Assembly: GCA_034096865.1 (NCBI GenBank)
Contig: JAWQFJ010016867.1
Location: 1 to 27,500, forward strand
From: Theodoxus fluviatilis
Lineage: Eukaryota; Mollusca; Gastropoda; Cycloneritida; Neritidae
DNA length: 27,500 nt
Direction of reading: 5' to 3'
The notes under the pieces are model-generated. The model did not search any database, had not been told where the DNA came from, and saw only the letters and a program-made list of their open reading frames with translations. Each line of letters begins with the position of its first letter. Within the stretch, counting starts at the first letter, position 1. Below are positions 1 through 10,887 of this stretch, one piece after another. The translations under genes and the position numbers were made by a program.

Positions 1-1246
1 GGAGACAATACATCTCTTTCTACTTTTCAGCCTAACAGTCGCTTTTTCCAGCATAACATTCCGCTGAACTTACTGAAAACGGAATGTCCTCATTCCGTAA
101 AATTATGAGAGTATTTTAAATTTTGAGAGTTTGTCTTAATGCTTCAATAAGGATAAAAAACTTCGGTTGACCGAAACAAATTTTCCAAAATAATTTTCAA
201 AGAAATGGTATTTTCTGCCTTATTCAAAGTTTTAATTATCTTATTATCGTCATTTATATAATATTCTTAGCATCTTATTAAATATGATCTTATCATTACC
301 AATTGTTATTATTTTTTAAATTAAAATTATATGTATTAACATTTTCCAATATATATTACACTATATTATATTGCACTTCAAACAAAGGTTGAATAAATAG
401 TTGGTACACTTTGAGAGAGAGAAACAGACATCATCAATATCATATTACATATTTAACAAAAATCATTACACTGATACGTGTTTCACATCCCGAAAATGAC
501 ATAAAAATATTACGACACATTAAAAAAAGAAAAACACAATCACATAATGTCTCACATCTAACCAACTATCCCTTGATCAACAAGGAAATTGTTGATATAT
601 CAATGTACATTGTTCACGAATTATTTAAGACACTTCACACATATAATTTTTTCATGGCTATTAGTTATTTACTCTATCCTAGCATCGAAAAACATTATAT
701 ATATGTATATGATTATATACTGATTTATCATAACATTCCGTTGAACATTAATTATGAAAAAAGCTGAAAAATGGACATGAGTTTCGGTTTTGGGTAATGA
801 AAATGAATTAAGCTTGAATTACGAATACGTAAACAATAAGAATATGACAACATTAAGGCATTACCAAAAAACACAGCAACGCAACATTGCTTATATATTT
901 AAAGAAAACGATAAATACATAAAAATTTTTTTTGATGTATCAGTTGACACAATCCTGTACATGAATATGAACGTTTTCCCTCTTGGCAAAGTAGCTTGAC
1001 TGAGGGGGAGGAGGAGCAAAATACCTTGGTTATATGGGGTAAGAAAAAAATGGCTATACCATACATCTTAGTCCAATCAAACAAAAAAATATGTACATAT
1101 GTACAGTGAAAGAAAGATATAGGGCTTCAGCTTCTCATAATAAAATGACACGTCTTGTGAAAAAAAGACTACAATCGGGAAGGATGGATCATTGAGTGGT
1201 TGGGATAGTGAAAATAGAGGACAAGAATTAAATGGCAATAGTGGAA
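1..1246. other. AT-rich non-coding stretch with short repeats
   Basis: No supported gene. Composition is strongly AT-rich from about 100 to 1000, and the open frames here are short and of random character. A perfect 8-bp inverted repeat (ACGGAATG / CATTCCGT, loop TCCT) lies near 78-97. A motif starting CATAACATTCCG occurs at 53 and again at 729 in direct orientation. The first 60 bases resemble segments within 6148-6300, in the same order and orientation, so this may be the eroded downstream LTR of the minus-strand env element next door. That link is inference. Confidence 0.4.
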
Positions 1247-3668
1247 TTAAGAAGTAATGGAGATAGGTGCGAATGAAGTGGTCAGGCGTGGGAGTACGTC
1301 ATAGGCGAATGGGCCATGCTTCAATGTGACTGTCACATAGTTGGATTGGGAAAAGAGGATTATGCGCAGTTTGCGGACTTGGAAGCAACTGAGATTGAAT
1401 GAGTTGGGGACAGTCCAAGTCTGATTGGAAAGGAGGTGGCGAACTCGAATCTGCATGTCCTCAATGTGCAGTTGGGATCGGGTAAGGGAAGAGTAGATCG
1501 TAAGTCCGGAAGGATAGGAAGGCATTGTGACAGCGATGGATGGAAGGCAAACATGAGGAGTAAACAGAGGGACTTGAATGCAGGAGCCTTGCAAGTCATA
1601 AATAGAAAGAAAGATGCTAGTGTGGGATGTACGTGGTCTTATACGTGTGCAGATGATGACCAGAAGCAAAAGGATTGTAAAGATTTGAAAGCAAAGTTCA
1701 AAAGTCAAGGACGGTTGTAGAGAGGCGAAGATGTCGAGAGGTGGTTGTGCAGTAGATGGGGGTGTAGTTGTAGGGAAAGTCCACTCTAGATGTGGTGTTG
1801 TGGAAGTTGTAGCAGCAGAAGCGAGAGTCGTTTTGTTTGAGAGAAGGAGGGCGAGAGCAATAGCATTGTATTTGCGATAAAGCAGATAGATGAGGCAGAG
1901 AGAAAGAATAGAGGAAATCAGGGCGGCCAGGGAGAAAGGGAAAAGATATTCGTTGAATGGTAAAGCTTTTGGGATCCAGTCACCAAGGAAAATGGAGTCT
2001 GCATGGGACTGGAGAATGGATTGGTTCCATAGTTCTACGGAGGTCCAGCTTCAGTATGCGGTCGGTGGTGAGGACGTCAGAGAAATCATGAGTTGCGAGG
2101 TTGATAGTTGGGAGAAGGACAGAAATTTGTGAGGCCTCTGTATAGGTTGCATTGAAGGAAGCAAGAGTGGTCGAGTCAAAGAATTGTCGAAGAAGAGCTG
2201 TATTGAGAAGATATTTCTTTGTGGAAGATTGGGTATCTGTGCAGTCTTTGATGCGTTTAGGGAGGAAGAAGTGATGAGCAGAGAAGTCACAGTTGCATGG
2301 GATATCGACAGTGCAGAACTGGTAGCCGTGCAACAGTTGGGTATCATTGAGGCAATGAAGGTGGTAGGTTGAAATATTGATGAGGAGGGTTTCAGAATGG
2401 GATAGGGGGATAACAGTGGGTGTCAAAGCATTGGTATAGATATGGAAGGAACAGTTGTTGATAGCTGAATCATTGTTGAGGAAAAGGCCAGCAGTACATG
2501 TAGGTTGGGAAAAATGATGGCGGAGAAAGGGAAAATGACAAGAACGTTGGATGAGACCATGACACGTGTTCAAATCCATGAAACTGATCTCAGAGAAATA
2601 GGTGTGATCTTCGGAGATGAGAAAGACTGAAGGGAGATCGTCGACTTTGGAGACATGGGGTTCCGTTGGAGAGAGTGGTATTGGGAAAGAAAAGACTTGG
2701 TATGCATGAAAAATTCCATGTGTATGTGAAAGAGGGACAGTGAGCATGATGAAGAGTGATTGGCGATAGCGGGAATAGGAGTGAACAGCTTGCTTGTAGT
2801 AGAAAGTAAAGTCAGTATGAGTAATGGTGTAGGAAGGGTATGATTCTACAAGCCTGTAACGAATGCGTGTAAACATGAGATCAAGGTCAGCAGGGGTGAT
2901 GATATCGGGGGAGAGGACGTGTCGCGTGAGAGCTGTAATGCCTTCAATCTTCTTTCTAATGTCGAGCTCGATTTTGACATAGGATGCCATTTGCTGTGTC
3001 AGTTTTGTCATCAACGTAGTCCAATACGTATGTTCTTCTTGGGAGGGTTTTAGAAAGATTGCCAGCTAGAAAATACATTTCATTGTGGTTTCGCCTAGCA
3101 AATGAAAAAACATTATCAATACGCGTGTTTGTAGTATTCATGGCACTCATGAGACCTTGTATGGCTTCATGCTGGGTATCTGATCAAAGCCTAGCCTGAT
3201 GAACGTATTGTGCCAGAGCACGAAGATCGGAATCACGCACTACACCAAAAAGAGCATGTTTGATATCACTCACAAAATCAATGAGTCTACGTTTACTTCG
3301 TGAATCAGATGAAGTAACCGAATCTTTCATTAAAGCGTCAACGGTGTTGTTCAATTCTCTGAACGCATATTGGAGGTCGGCAACTATTGGTTGTAACATA
3401 TTCGTGTAGGCTGACTGAATGTTGCAGATAGTCCGGAAGAAATCAATGTCACATCTAGTGGAGGAAGCATGACATGCTGTGACAGCTTGTGACGGATCGC
3501 AGGGTCAAAAGTCGCATTGGGAAGTTGAAGTTCGAAGGTATGATGCCAGGACTGTGAGGCATCGGTGACATTATCCAGAGGTTGAAACATATCATCATAA
3601 GACGTGAGTGGAGCTGACTGAAAGTAGGAGCTGCCATGGATCATCAAGGCAGTGATGGTAAGAAAAAG
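1247..3668 (-). pseudogene. env: Broken env gene of an endogenous errantivirus-like retroelement (baculovirus F-like fusion glycoprotein)
   Basis: Reading minus-strand from 3668, the frame opens with a hydrophobic, signal-peptide-like stretch. It shifts frame near 3390, then reaches a furin-type site RSKR (3289-3300) followed at once by a fusion-peptide-like segment ending in the ALFG motif typical of baculovirus F and errantivirus Env. An in-frame TGA (3184) follows, then a heptad-like region, a second frameshift near 3000, and a long ectodomain (1980-3014) with many cysteines and N-glycosylation sites (NCS, NIS, NDT, NAT). A third shift between 1980 and 2050 leads to a transmembrane helix (1880-1945) ending in YRK and a long tail to 1247. 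Family knowledge: such proteins fuse virus and cell membranes after furin cleavage. The disruptions mean no intact product is encoded. The ATG is not identified. A pyrimidine-AG just upstream, near 3680, could be the env splice acceptor. No gag or pol is seen nearby. Confidence 0.8.
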
Positions 3669-4330
3669 TCAAAGGCGACCTAAAAGAGTGATAAGTATAA
3701 AATATTAATCCGAAAAGAGGGATAAGCAAAACGTATTGAGGCATTGGAGAATGTAATCACATTCGTATTTAACTGGTAATGATAATTATAATAATCAGTG
3801 GAGGAACATTGAAAAATGGTAGGGGACGAACACCATTACAAGGACAAAAGTCACAATATGAGGAAATTTCGAGGTATAGAAAATTTCCTATTTGAACAGG
3901 ACAAAGGAAATCACAGCTCATTCATACTATGAAACAAAGTGCACAACTGAGGTGCCAAGGCTGTATTAGACTTGTGGATGCACGACACATGGTTGATCTC
4001 AGTCTGGAAATAGACTCGTGAATCTTGACTTATAGTCGAAGTATTCGAAGTATGATTATGCTGAACTCAACTTGTTATATAATTTAGGAGTAGCCTACAC
4101 TGAAAGTGCCGAGTCCGGAATAGACTCGTGAACAAGGACACATGGCCATTTGTCTAACGTGGGATATGACGATAAAAATTAATAATGACCATCGAGTAAA
4201 ACTCATATGGAGAATGGCGCAAACTTTCTTAAAAGTATCATATCTGGGTAAGATACGTGATCTGAGACATGGAGTCACTTCAGAATCAGCGCAAAAATAT
4301 TGAAGAAATCGTCATATATTGGATGAGGGT
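3669..4330. other. Non-coding stretch upstream of env remnant
   Basis: No pol, gag or other recognisable coding sequence is seen in either strand. A motif of about 22 bp built on GGAATAGACTCGTGAA occurs at 4000-4022 (one inserted A) and 4111-4132, with a weaker relative at about 3961, suggesting an old tandem duplication of about 110 bp. The tRNA primer site and pol that should precede env in an intact element are missing. Confidence 0.4.
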
Positions 4331-4445
4331 TGATGTCATTGGTAGGTTTAGTTGTTTGACCTTGACCTTGAGGTCACCTGAAGGTCAAGGTCATATAAAG
4401 GTCAAGGTCAAGCATGTGAGTCGTATGGGCTTTGCCCTTCTTGTT
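4331..4445 (+). repeat. Truncated copy of the AAGGTCA-rich dispersed repeat (right end only)
   Basis: This segment matches the last 115 or so bases of the fuller copies at 24028-24847 (plus) and 18681-19526 (minus). It has the same TGATGTCATTGGTAGGTTTA-like lead, the same cluster of TGACCTTGACC / AAGGTCAAGGTCA motifs, and the same ending AGCATGTGAGTCGTATG then CTTTGCCCTTCTTGTT. Similarity stops abruptly after CTTCTTGTT in all three copies, which marks the right boundary of the element. The left part is absent. A 105-codon open frame crosses this copy and is not a gene. Confidence 0.8.
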
Positions 4446-5800
4446 GTTTGTATCAACGGTGCTTCTTTCCATTTTTACGTTTTAAAGGGTTTGTTTTCAC
4501 TTTCGTTCTGCACTGCTATTTGTTGTGTCAGCAAACGCTCTATACATTTTACTAGGATCACGCACTCGACCGTTTTTCCTTTTTAGAGCTATGTCCCTTT
4601 GTTTAGCCATACTAACCAACGCTGATCTACATTGCAACAGAAACGGACGTAATCTTTGGAAACCGTTTTCCTTAGTTAAGGGATCTAAACATTAGTGTTT
4701 ATTTTATAAAAATAACAATCATAAATGCAGGCTTTCCGCACTGCTAGCCACACACTGTGCACACGACAAAGAGATAATTGCAACTTACTTCAATGTCCAG
4801 CGAAAGTTGTAGATAACAACTAAGCATGCAAAAGTCAATCGAAAACATGCATTTTGATGGAGTAATGAAGCGCAGGGGCTGGTGAGGGCTAAAGTGTAGG
4901 AAAACACAGTCACATATGACAAAGTTTTATGATTTTTAAAAGTCCTTTACACGCGTTTGTGTGAAAATGAGACTGCACTCTTTCAAAGTTGAGTGCAGAC
5001 GCACTACGAGGAAGGTGTTCACGATGGGAGTCTTTAGCGGGCATGTGGGTCGTGGGCACCGGAGCGCAACGGCGCTCAGTTCCTGTCCAAGAAGGGAGGC
5101 GAGACGTTTTTTTCACAGAATGTGTCAGAATGCAGTACCCCTTTGGTGTTTCTTTTGTACACATTATCCAACATTCCTACTGCACGTGAAAGATCTACCT
5201 GGTATAGTGAGGCCCCCTTCTTCGGCATCATGGGATTCTTTCCTCAACAGAAAGGGCTCGTTGTTGCTTCCTGTACACAATCCTGACTCCAACTCCGTGC
5301 ACGATTCACACATGTTTGACAGCATCTACTGTGCCATGTACTCGGATATATAAGAAAGGGCATTGCTTGTGTTTTGCACCCCATTTCGGCATCTTTCCTC
5401 ATTTCGGGAAAATCGGAATAAAACGAGTTTCCAATATTTGTATCTTGCATTGGAGCGAAACACCAGAGTACCCACGTAAAGAGCCTGATGTGATTCTTAT
5501 CGAAATTGAATTTGAGCCATTTCTAGCTTCTGGGACAATTTTTCTAGCATCATCGAGAGTTTTGTTATAAAGCTGCATCTCCACCATTTTGTTATAGGGG
5601 TCTCGAGGATGTTTCTCCTCTTTTTGTATAAATACCTTTAGGTTTTTTCTCTGTAGTCGATGGGCGTTCTGTTGTAGAGCTGGATGTTCTTCTGGAAGGG
5701 CGAGGCGTACCGCTTCAGTCTTGTCTGCTGGTCTGGTTGATTCCGGAGGGCTTGATGTTCCATTTTGGTTGGACAGAAAACTTCATATCTCTTCTTAAGT
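4446..5800. other. Non-coding stretch, no recognisable gene
   Basis: Several open frames of 60-130 codons overlap on both strands (4910-5590), but none has recognisable domains, consistent codon use or a convincing start. TATA-like sequences occur at about 5345 (GATATATAAG) and 5627 (GTATAAATACC) on the plus strand, with no coding sequence to attach them to. Confidence 0.35.
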
Positions 5801-6310
5801 TCTTATTCCTTTATTCGTAGCAGACAGACACAAGATGTTACACTGCCCAACATTCTCTACCTCTCTATCTTTCTCTGACTACATTCTCTCTCCGGGTCTG
5901 ATCCATTCTGTCTGCCTGCCCACCTCCGTCTCTCCTACCTGCCTCTGTGGTCGTCTCCGTCTCCTCGGCTCTGGCTCCCGTCTCTGGTCTGATTCGGTCT
6001 CTCTTTTATTCTGGCATCCCAAATTACTAACGTTCCTATGTTCCTAGTCACAGAATATTCTCATTACCTTTTATGGTCGTGCATCTCGACCATAACGGAG
6101 AAAAGGGGGGAGACTCCACATATTCCCACATGGGGGGGATGGTCTCTGGGGAGACAGTACATTTCCATTTAGAACTCTCTCCCAAAAATAACTTGCTTCG
6201 AGACCTATTATCTGTGACGCATTCCATCTGGAGGTAGGCCTACAGCATCCCTTTCTCATTTCCAACCTAATACTCTCTTTTTCCAGCATAACAGTTTTCA
6301 CAATAATTAC
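5800..6310 (-). mobile_element. Possible LTR remnant (upstream LTR of the env element)
   Basis: Read on the minus strand this block has LTR-like organisation: a purine-rich leader, an AATAAAAG box near 6000, a GA-rich transcribed stretch, and an AATAAAGG signal near 5811-5818. Two short blocks match the window's first 60 bases in order and orientation: GGAGACA-TACAT at about 6149 versus 1-14, and the block ending CTTTTTCCAGCATAACA near 6294 versus about 59. That is what two diverged LTRs around the env gene would give, with gag-pol deleted between. The matches are short and no TG...CA boundary, primer site or target duplication could be fixed. A 184-codon minus-strand frame (6071-6625) overlaps it and is probably fortuitous. 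Confidence 0.3.
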
Positions 6311-7309
6311 AGCCTCAAAAGTGGTTTGATTCGCAGTTTTCGAGAAGTGCTTACCTTTCCATGTGTCCTGAATAATACAGATTCTGCGTGGGTTGAATTG
6401 AAAATTTGAATCTCCTGCGATATCGTAACTGGTGCATATCACGTGAATCTGAAATGGACAGTCTTGTCTAGCCTTGCTTTTCCCACTCTCAATAAACCCT
6501 GTTTGAAGAGTATGAAACTTTCTGTGAGCGGGACGACTGACTGTCTTCAGAAAAACATCCCCCCGTCTTAAAATGTCTCGGCCCTGACTTTCTGACACTC
6601 TCGGGGGAGTGTAGGTGGGCCACACCTAGGCCAGGCTCAGCCGCCTAAAGGGACCACGTACATTTGATGATCTGCCTTGCTAAATAGTAGACAGGAAGGA
6701 GATGGAACTGCTTGTCGTATTGTCACACCCCTCGGACTGCCCCTTGGGTCCCATCCACTGCAGCCTCTTCCCTTGTAGCCCCCATTCCCTCAGGTACTTT
6801 GTTGACTGCCTCTTTAGGAGGTTAAGCTGCCTGCAGACTGTGTGAAACGCATTTGACCCCGTTGCTAAGGACTGTTAGGACGCTCTGCCTCACCTACCAC
6901 GGCCGCCTTTTTCTCAAAATGCCTCATCTGCGGGTTATTGACAATAATCTGCATTCACTCAACTATGAATTACCATAACTCCTAAACCAATCTAAAGCTG
7001 TAGTATTTTAGTTTTTTGTGAGGCTAATATTTCAAAATTTGAATACGAATGTATGTTCTTGTTGCTGGATCACGCCACATCTCTCCCAGCTCCTTTCGTC
7101 TTTTTTCTGAAATACACTTCTTTCCACCTCCCCAAACCTCCCTCTTTCTCTCACTCTAATCCCCCCCCCTCCCCTATCACTCCTTTTCACACCCATCCTC
7201 CTCCTCTACCACTCAAATTTCCACCCAGCATCCAGTGTATCGTGGTCCGTCCATTTTATGAAGCTTTCAATGGAGCTAAAGGTCATTACCCTCCCCCCGT
7301 TCCCCTCCG

Positions 7310-7315
<6 letters not shown>
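6311..7315. other. Non-coding stretch
   Basis: No gene, RNA or repeat family is recognised. The last 180 bases become C/T-rich and run into the CT microsatellite. Open frames here are short or depend on that low-complexity tract. Confidence 0.4.

Positions 7316-7379
<64 letters not shown>
7316..7379. repeat. (CT)n microsatellite
   Basis: Uninterrupted CT dinucleotide repeat of about 64 bp. It sits in a longer polypyrimidine tract that starts near 7120, so this strand asymmetry extends over roughly 260 bp. Open frames through it encode only Ser-Leu or Arg-Glu alternations and are not genes. Confidence 0.98.
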
Positions 7380-7383
<4 letters not shown>

Positions 7384-8443
7384 ATCAGACACCCAGCCAG
7401 GCAGCAGACATATAGACATGCACACACAGGGTCATACTAGTAAACGACAAACACATAATAAGAGGGGGAAAGGGGAGTTGTGCTGTGGGGAAAGAAAATA
7501 CTAAATAGCAACGTTGTCATTACAGAAGATCAAAGTGTACAGCGCAAGTTCGAACATGATACCCAGCTCAACAACAAAACTTACATTTGTTCACGCCGTA
7601 AAATCTCTTTTATTTGAAATAATGTGCACACCAATCCTCCATATAAACATCCCACATACGAAAAGAAAAATCGCCACAATAAAGACAACTTTTGCAGCAT
7701 CCCTATTAATAAACTGAGAAGTACGTTTTGAAAGATTTCAAGACTGCCCGACAAAGACCAAGTTCAAAAGCCAAACCTCATCAGTCAAGGGGAAGAAAAT
7801 TCTCTCACGTGTTTTCAGACTTCTCATAGGGTAGGAACTCAATAATGTGCTCTCTGAATATCATAATTATATCTGGTAATGTCAACAGAGAATAGTCAAA
7901 CGAAGTTTCATCCTTCTTCTCATCAACTTGTTCAGGCGTGCTCGCGACACTTGTTGACAATACATAAGACAACGTGCAAGAAAGACTTTTCTTTAATGAA
8001 GGCCACCAAAACATATACGTAGTGATCGTTAAAAAGAAATTTATTTCTGTCAAGTAAAGTTGAAATAGTGACATGAAAAGAAATGGAATAAACGCTCGAA
8101 AACTTTCGGCTGAGCTGGATAAAATGAGGAAGTACCACAAAAACGCACTTTTTTCAGTTCAAATGATTAGGCCGAGACTGAAAAGTTAACAATTCAATAC
8201 AGGCCATAATACTCCAAGGGCCTCTGTACAACATCTCCTAGGGACTGACAAGTCATCCGTCTTGCTAGCTTGCTAGAAGTACGATTCTATGCTCAACCAG
8301 ACACCGTATAGTTCCCGGAGGGAGTTCAGATTCAGAGGCATGAGTTAGTGCATGAATGTACTAGTCAAGTTGATCTTTGCTTGAATATGGGTCTCTCCCG
8401 AGACTCGCTTGTTCAATCACATTCAAGTGACGAGGCCAGAACC
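7380..8443. other. Non-coding stretch downstream of the large minus-strand gene
   Basis: No supported gene. A minus-strand frame of 111 codons at 7805-8140 has two hydrophobic segments, but it lies in AT-rich DNA with no family resemblance. Part of this stretch may be 3' flank of the gene that ends at 8506. Confidence 0.35.
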
Positions 8444-8449
8444 TTTATT
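8444..8449 (-). promoter_or_regulatory. Polyadenylation signal AATAAA
   Basis: The minus strand reads AATAAA about 57 bases past the stop codon at 8506-8508. This is the canonical metazoan polyadenylation hexamer at a plausible spacing, and it supports 8506 as the real 3' end of the long reading frame. The implied 3' UTR is short. Confidence 0.6.
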
Positions 8450-8505
8450 TTCTCTGCAAGACCATTCACCATCAACGGTTTCCTTATAGAAGAGAGGACA
8501 ACACA

Positions 8506-10887
8506 CTAACTGTCCTTAGCAAATGGCAGCTTCGGTACTTCAGTTTGCCCCCAGGCGCCGAGGACGCAAGGGCGAGGGTATCCAGCGGAACTGGCCCTGG
8601 GAACTGCATTTGGAAAAAGCGCACCAGGCACTTTCTTGTCTCCCAGAGAGGTTTCTGCGTTCTTACTGTTGTCTCTCGTGCTTGCGGTGTTGCGCACTGC
8701 CAGGGAACTCCTGGCTCGTTTATCTTCAAGCGGATGCACGCACGGATTGTGGGATGGCATTTCTTCCCCCGCTGGAGAATACTGGCCCTGGGATCTTTGA
8801 ATACGAGAACACTGGCTTAAGCTGCGCTCGCGAAAGTCATCTTGGAGGCTCGCTGCCTGTCGTTTCTGCGGAGGAGACAATGGTTTCCTGTGATGGTTGG
8901 TCGGGTACCGCAAGCGCTGAGAGGCGAAAAGATCTCTGGTGTCCTCTCCGGTATTAAGACACGGACCTCTGTCTAAGAACTGTGTTGGATAGACTGCGAA
9001 GGGGTCCAGGCGTTGAGTCGATTGGTAAGAGTTCACTCCCAAGTGTGTCTCTCCTGTTCTCTGCATCGTGCTTGATGCGAAAGACAACTGCCTTTGGATT
9101 TGATGCAAGACGTGGCGGGAAAACTGCGTGGCGTATTTATCCGAGTTCGCGGTTTGTCCGTAAAGAAAGTTTTTATCCAGAACAATTATTGGCTTGTCCT
9201 GCTTGAAGTTTTCTTGGCACTTTGTTCCACTGGCAATGAGGTTTTCGCTGTTGAAACGAAGTGCCACTTCTGGACATCGAATGGGTCTCCTCGGATTTGT
9301 TCCTGGAGTTGCACACGGCATTGGTATATTACTCAATGTTTTGTCCTGGTAACGTTCTTTGCTGTCTGGCTGTTCCGAATTCGCAGGAAGGCCGTGAGCC
9401 TGTCTACCCGCGCTGCTGTTCTGTTGATGCCATAAGTTTCTGTCAGCGTTTGCTCGACCAGACAGTGAAGCAGACAGCCTACTTTTGTTCACTGGCAAGC
9501 TTTTGGATTCAATTCCCGATGTAGATGCTGAGAGTCCTCTTCTGTACTGGATAAGGTCTTCGTGCATTGTGGGGACGCCACTGCCCATTCTGCCGAGATG
9601 CATTCCTTTCTTTGGTCCCGACACTTCCTCTTGTTGCTCTGTCAAACCCGGCTTGGGCACTTGAGTTTGGGGAACAGAAAAGAAAGACTCTTCCTCTGTA
9701 AGGGGAGCACCGTTCATTGCCGGTAGTACCGTTAAAATTCTGCTTTTCTTGTGTAAAGTTTCATTCTGTATCTGTTTCTCGTTGTGGGAAACCGAAGTAT
9801 TCTCTACTCCGACCTGAGAAACATCAAAGGCCTTCAGCTCATGTACCATTTCTTCGCCCTGGTCATGGTATAAAAAAGAAACGATGCTACGGCTAGGATC
9901 CCGACGTTGCGTGGAATTTGGTACAGACAGAAGATTAGGTGACGGATCATTCCAACTGGTATTCACATGAGCACAGGGGGCACGCGTCGACAATGAGATC
10001 ACAATTGGAGGACAGATGGCTCTCGATGCAAGACTTTGGCTTGGCTTTATTAATCGTTTTGAGTGATTCTGTTCATTGAAAGGCGTTGGTGGACCTCTCA
10101 CGCTTCCTTCTCCTGCGGTCCCGATCTTTTCAGAATCTTGCGACTTCTGCACACTATGGTCGATAACGTTCTCAATTGTTTCGGTGTCACCTTTGTTTTG
10201 CTTTCGATCTATTCGAGCTTCGATGGAGGACTCATATCCCTCTATGGCTACGTCATCGCGTTTGAGGCCGATCAACTGCGAATCACTGGCTTGCCTTTTC
10301 ATGATGCCAGGAACAAAAGGACGCGCGGTGATGTCCTCGGAGGATGCAGATTCACATGAGCCAAAACGTTCTCGACACTCCTGAGCACATTCAGATGACG
10401 AGACTCGAAAGAGATTGTCCCGTCTGTAAAAACAGTGATCAGATCGGGAAAAAGCAATGGTGCTTAGGGTACACACTTTCGACTGTCCTGAAGATTCCAG
10501 ACAACCTGGATCGCTGACTGTGCTACAGCTTTCTCTGGGGCAGTGGTTGTTTTGCAAACGCAAAGAAATGTTAACTGAGTTTGTCCTAGATGGCGCGCAA
10601 TCACAGTGTTCAACGACAGATGTTAGCGCCGTTGAAGGACAAGCAGGAATAGTACCTGCTCTCTTCGCTTTGTTGTTAAACGTTTGGTTGCACTCACGGC
10701 GGAATATCTCCAGCGAGCGTGGCTGATCGCTGTTAACAAGGGCTTTTTCTGAGTCGTCGACACCGCGCCTCTCTGGCTGAGGACTTGGACAATTGTGACT
10801 AACAGTGCCGTCTCCTGTTCGTCCGTCGAGGTATAGCGTGTCTATGTCTTTGTGACTGTCTCGCCGGAGCGGTCGGTAACAGTCATC
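8506..10887 (-). CDS. Continuation of the large polar protein after an in-frame TAG (793 codons)
   Basis: This frame is the direct, same-phase continuation of the 1113-codon frame upstream, separated from it only by the TAG at 10888-10890. It stays open for 793 codons to the TAG at 8506-8508. The first 107 codons (10887-10567) have no ATG and carry on in the same composition as the upstream protein. A cluster of about ten cysteines lies at roughly 10350-10605, and the rest is rich in Ser, Gln, Arg and Pro with no transmembrane helix or recognised domain. So long an open frame in phase cannot reasonably be chance, so the two parts were, or are, one protein of about 1900 residues. Whether this part is now translated (readthrough, editing, splicing, or a TAG that is an assembly error) or is a decaying tail cannot be told here. 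Confidence 0.7.
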   Translation of the reverse strand, partial: DDCYRPLRRDSHKDIDTLYLDGRTGDGTVSHNCPSPQPERRGVDDSEKALVNSDQPRSLEIFRRECNQTFNNKAKRAGTIPACPSTALTSVVEHCDCAPSRTNSVNISLRLQNNHCPRESCSTVSDPGCLESSGQSKVCTLSTIAFSRSDHCFYRRDNLFRVSSSECAQECRERFGSCESASSEDITARPFVPGIMKRQASDSQLIGLKRDDVAIEGYESSIEARIDRKQNKGDTETIENVIDHSVQKSQDSEKIGTAGEGSVRGPPTPFNEQNHSKRLIKPSQSLASRAICPPIVISLSTRAPCAHVNTSWNDPSPNLLSVPNSTQRRDPSRSIVSFLYHDQGEEMVHELKAFDVSQVGVENTSVSHNEKQIQNETLHKKSRILTVLPAMNGAPLTEEESFFSVPQTQVPKPGLTEQQEEVSGPKKGMHLGRMGSGVPTMHEDLIQYRRGLSASTSGIESKSLPVNKSRLSASLSGRANADRNLWHQQNSSAGRQAHGLPANSEQPDSKERYQDKTLSNIPMPCATPGTNPRRPIRCPEVALRFNSENLIASGTKCQENFKQDKPIIVLDKNFLYGQTANSDKYATQFSRHVLHQIQRQLSFASSTMQRTGETHLGVNSYQSTQRLDPFAVYPTQFLDRGPCLNTGEDTRDLFASQRLRYPTNHHRKPLSPPQKRQAASLQDDFRERSLSQCSRIQRSQGQYSPAGEEMPSHNPCVHPLEDKRARSSLAVRNTASTRDNSKNAETSLGDKKVPGALFPNAVPRASSAGYPRPCVLGAWGQTEVPKLPFAKDS

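Noticed and set aside
4961..5353. 130-codon plus-strand frame near a TATA-like box
   Set aside because: Competing frames on both strands, no domain or consistent coding signature.
5340..5640. TATA boxes at about 5345 and 5627 as promoters
   Set aside because: No coding sequence or transcript feature follows either of them.
6071..6625. 184-codon minus-strand open frame
   Set aside because: No recognisable domain, overlaps the LTR-like block, and composition does not resemble the two better supported genes.
7805..8140. Minus-strand frame with two hydrophobic segments
   Set aside because: AT-rich DNA easily yields hydrophobic frames; no family resemblance and no signals around it.
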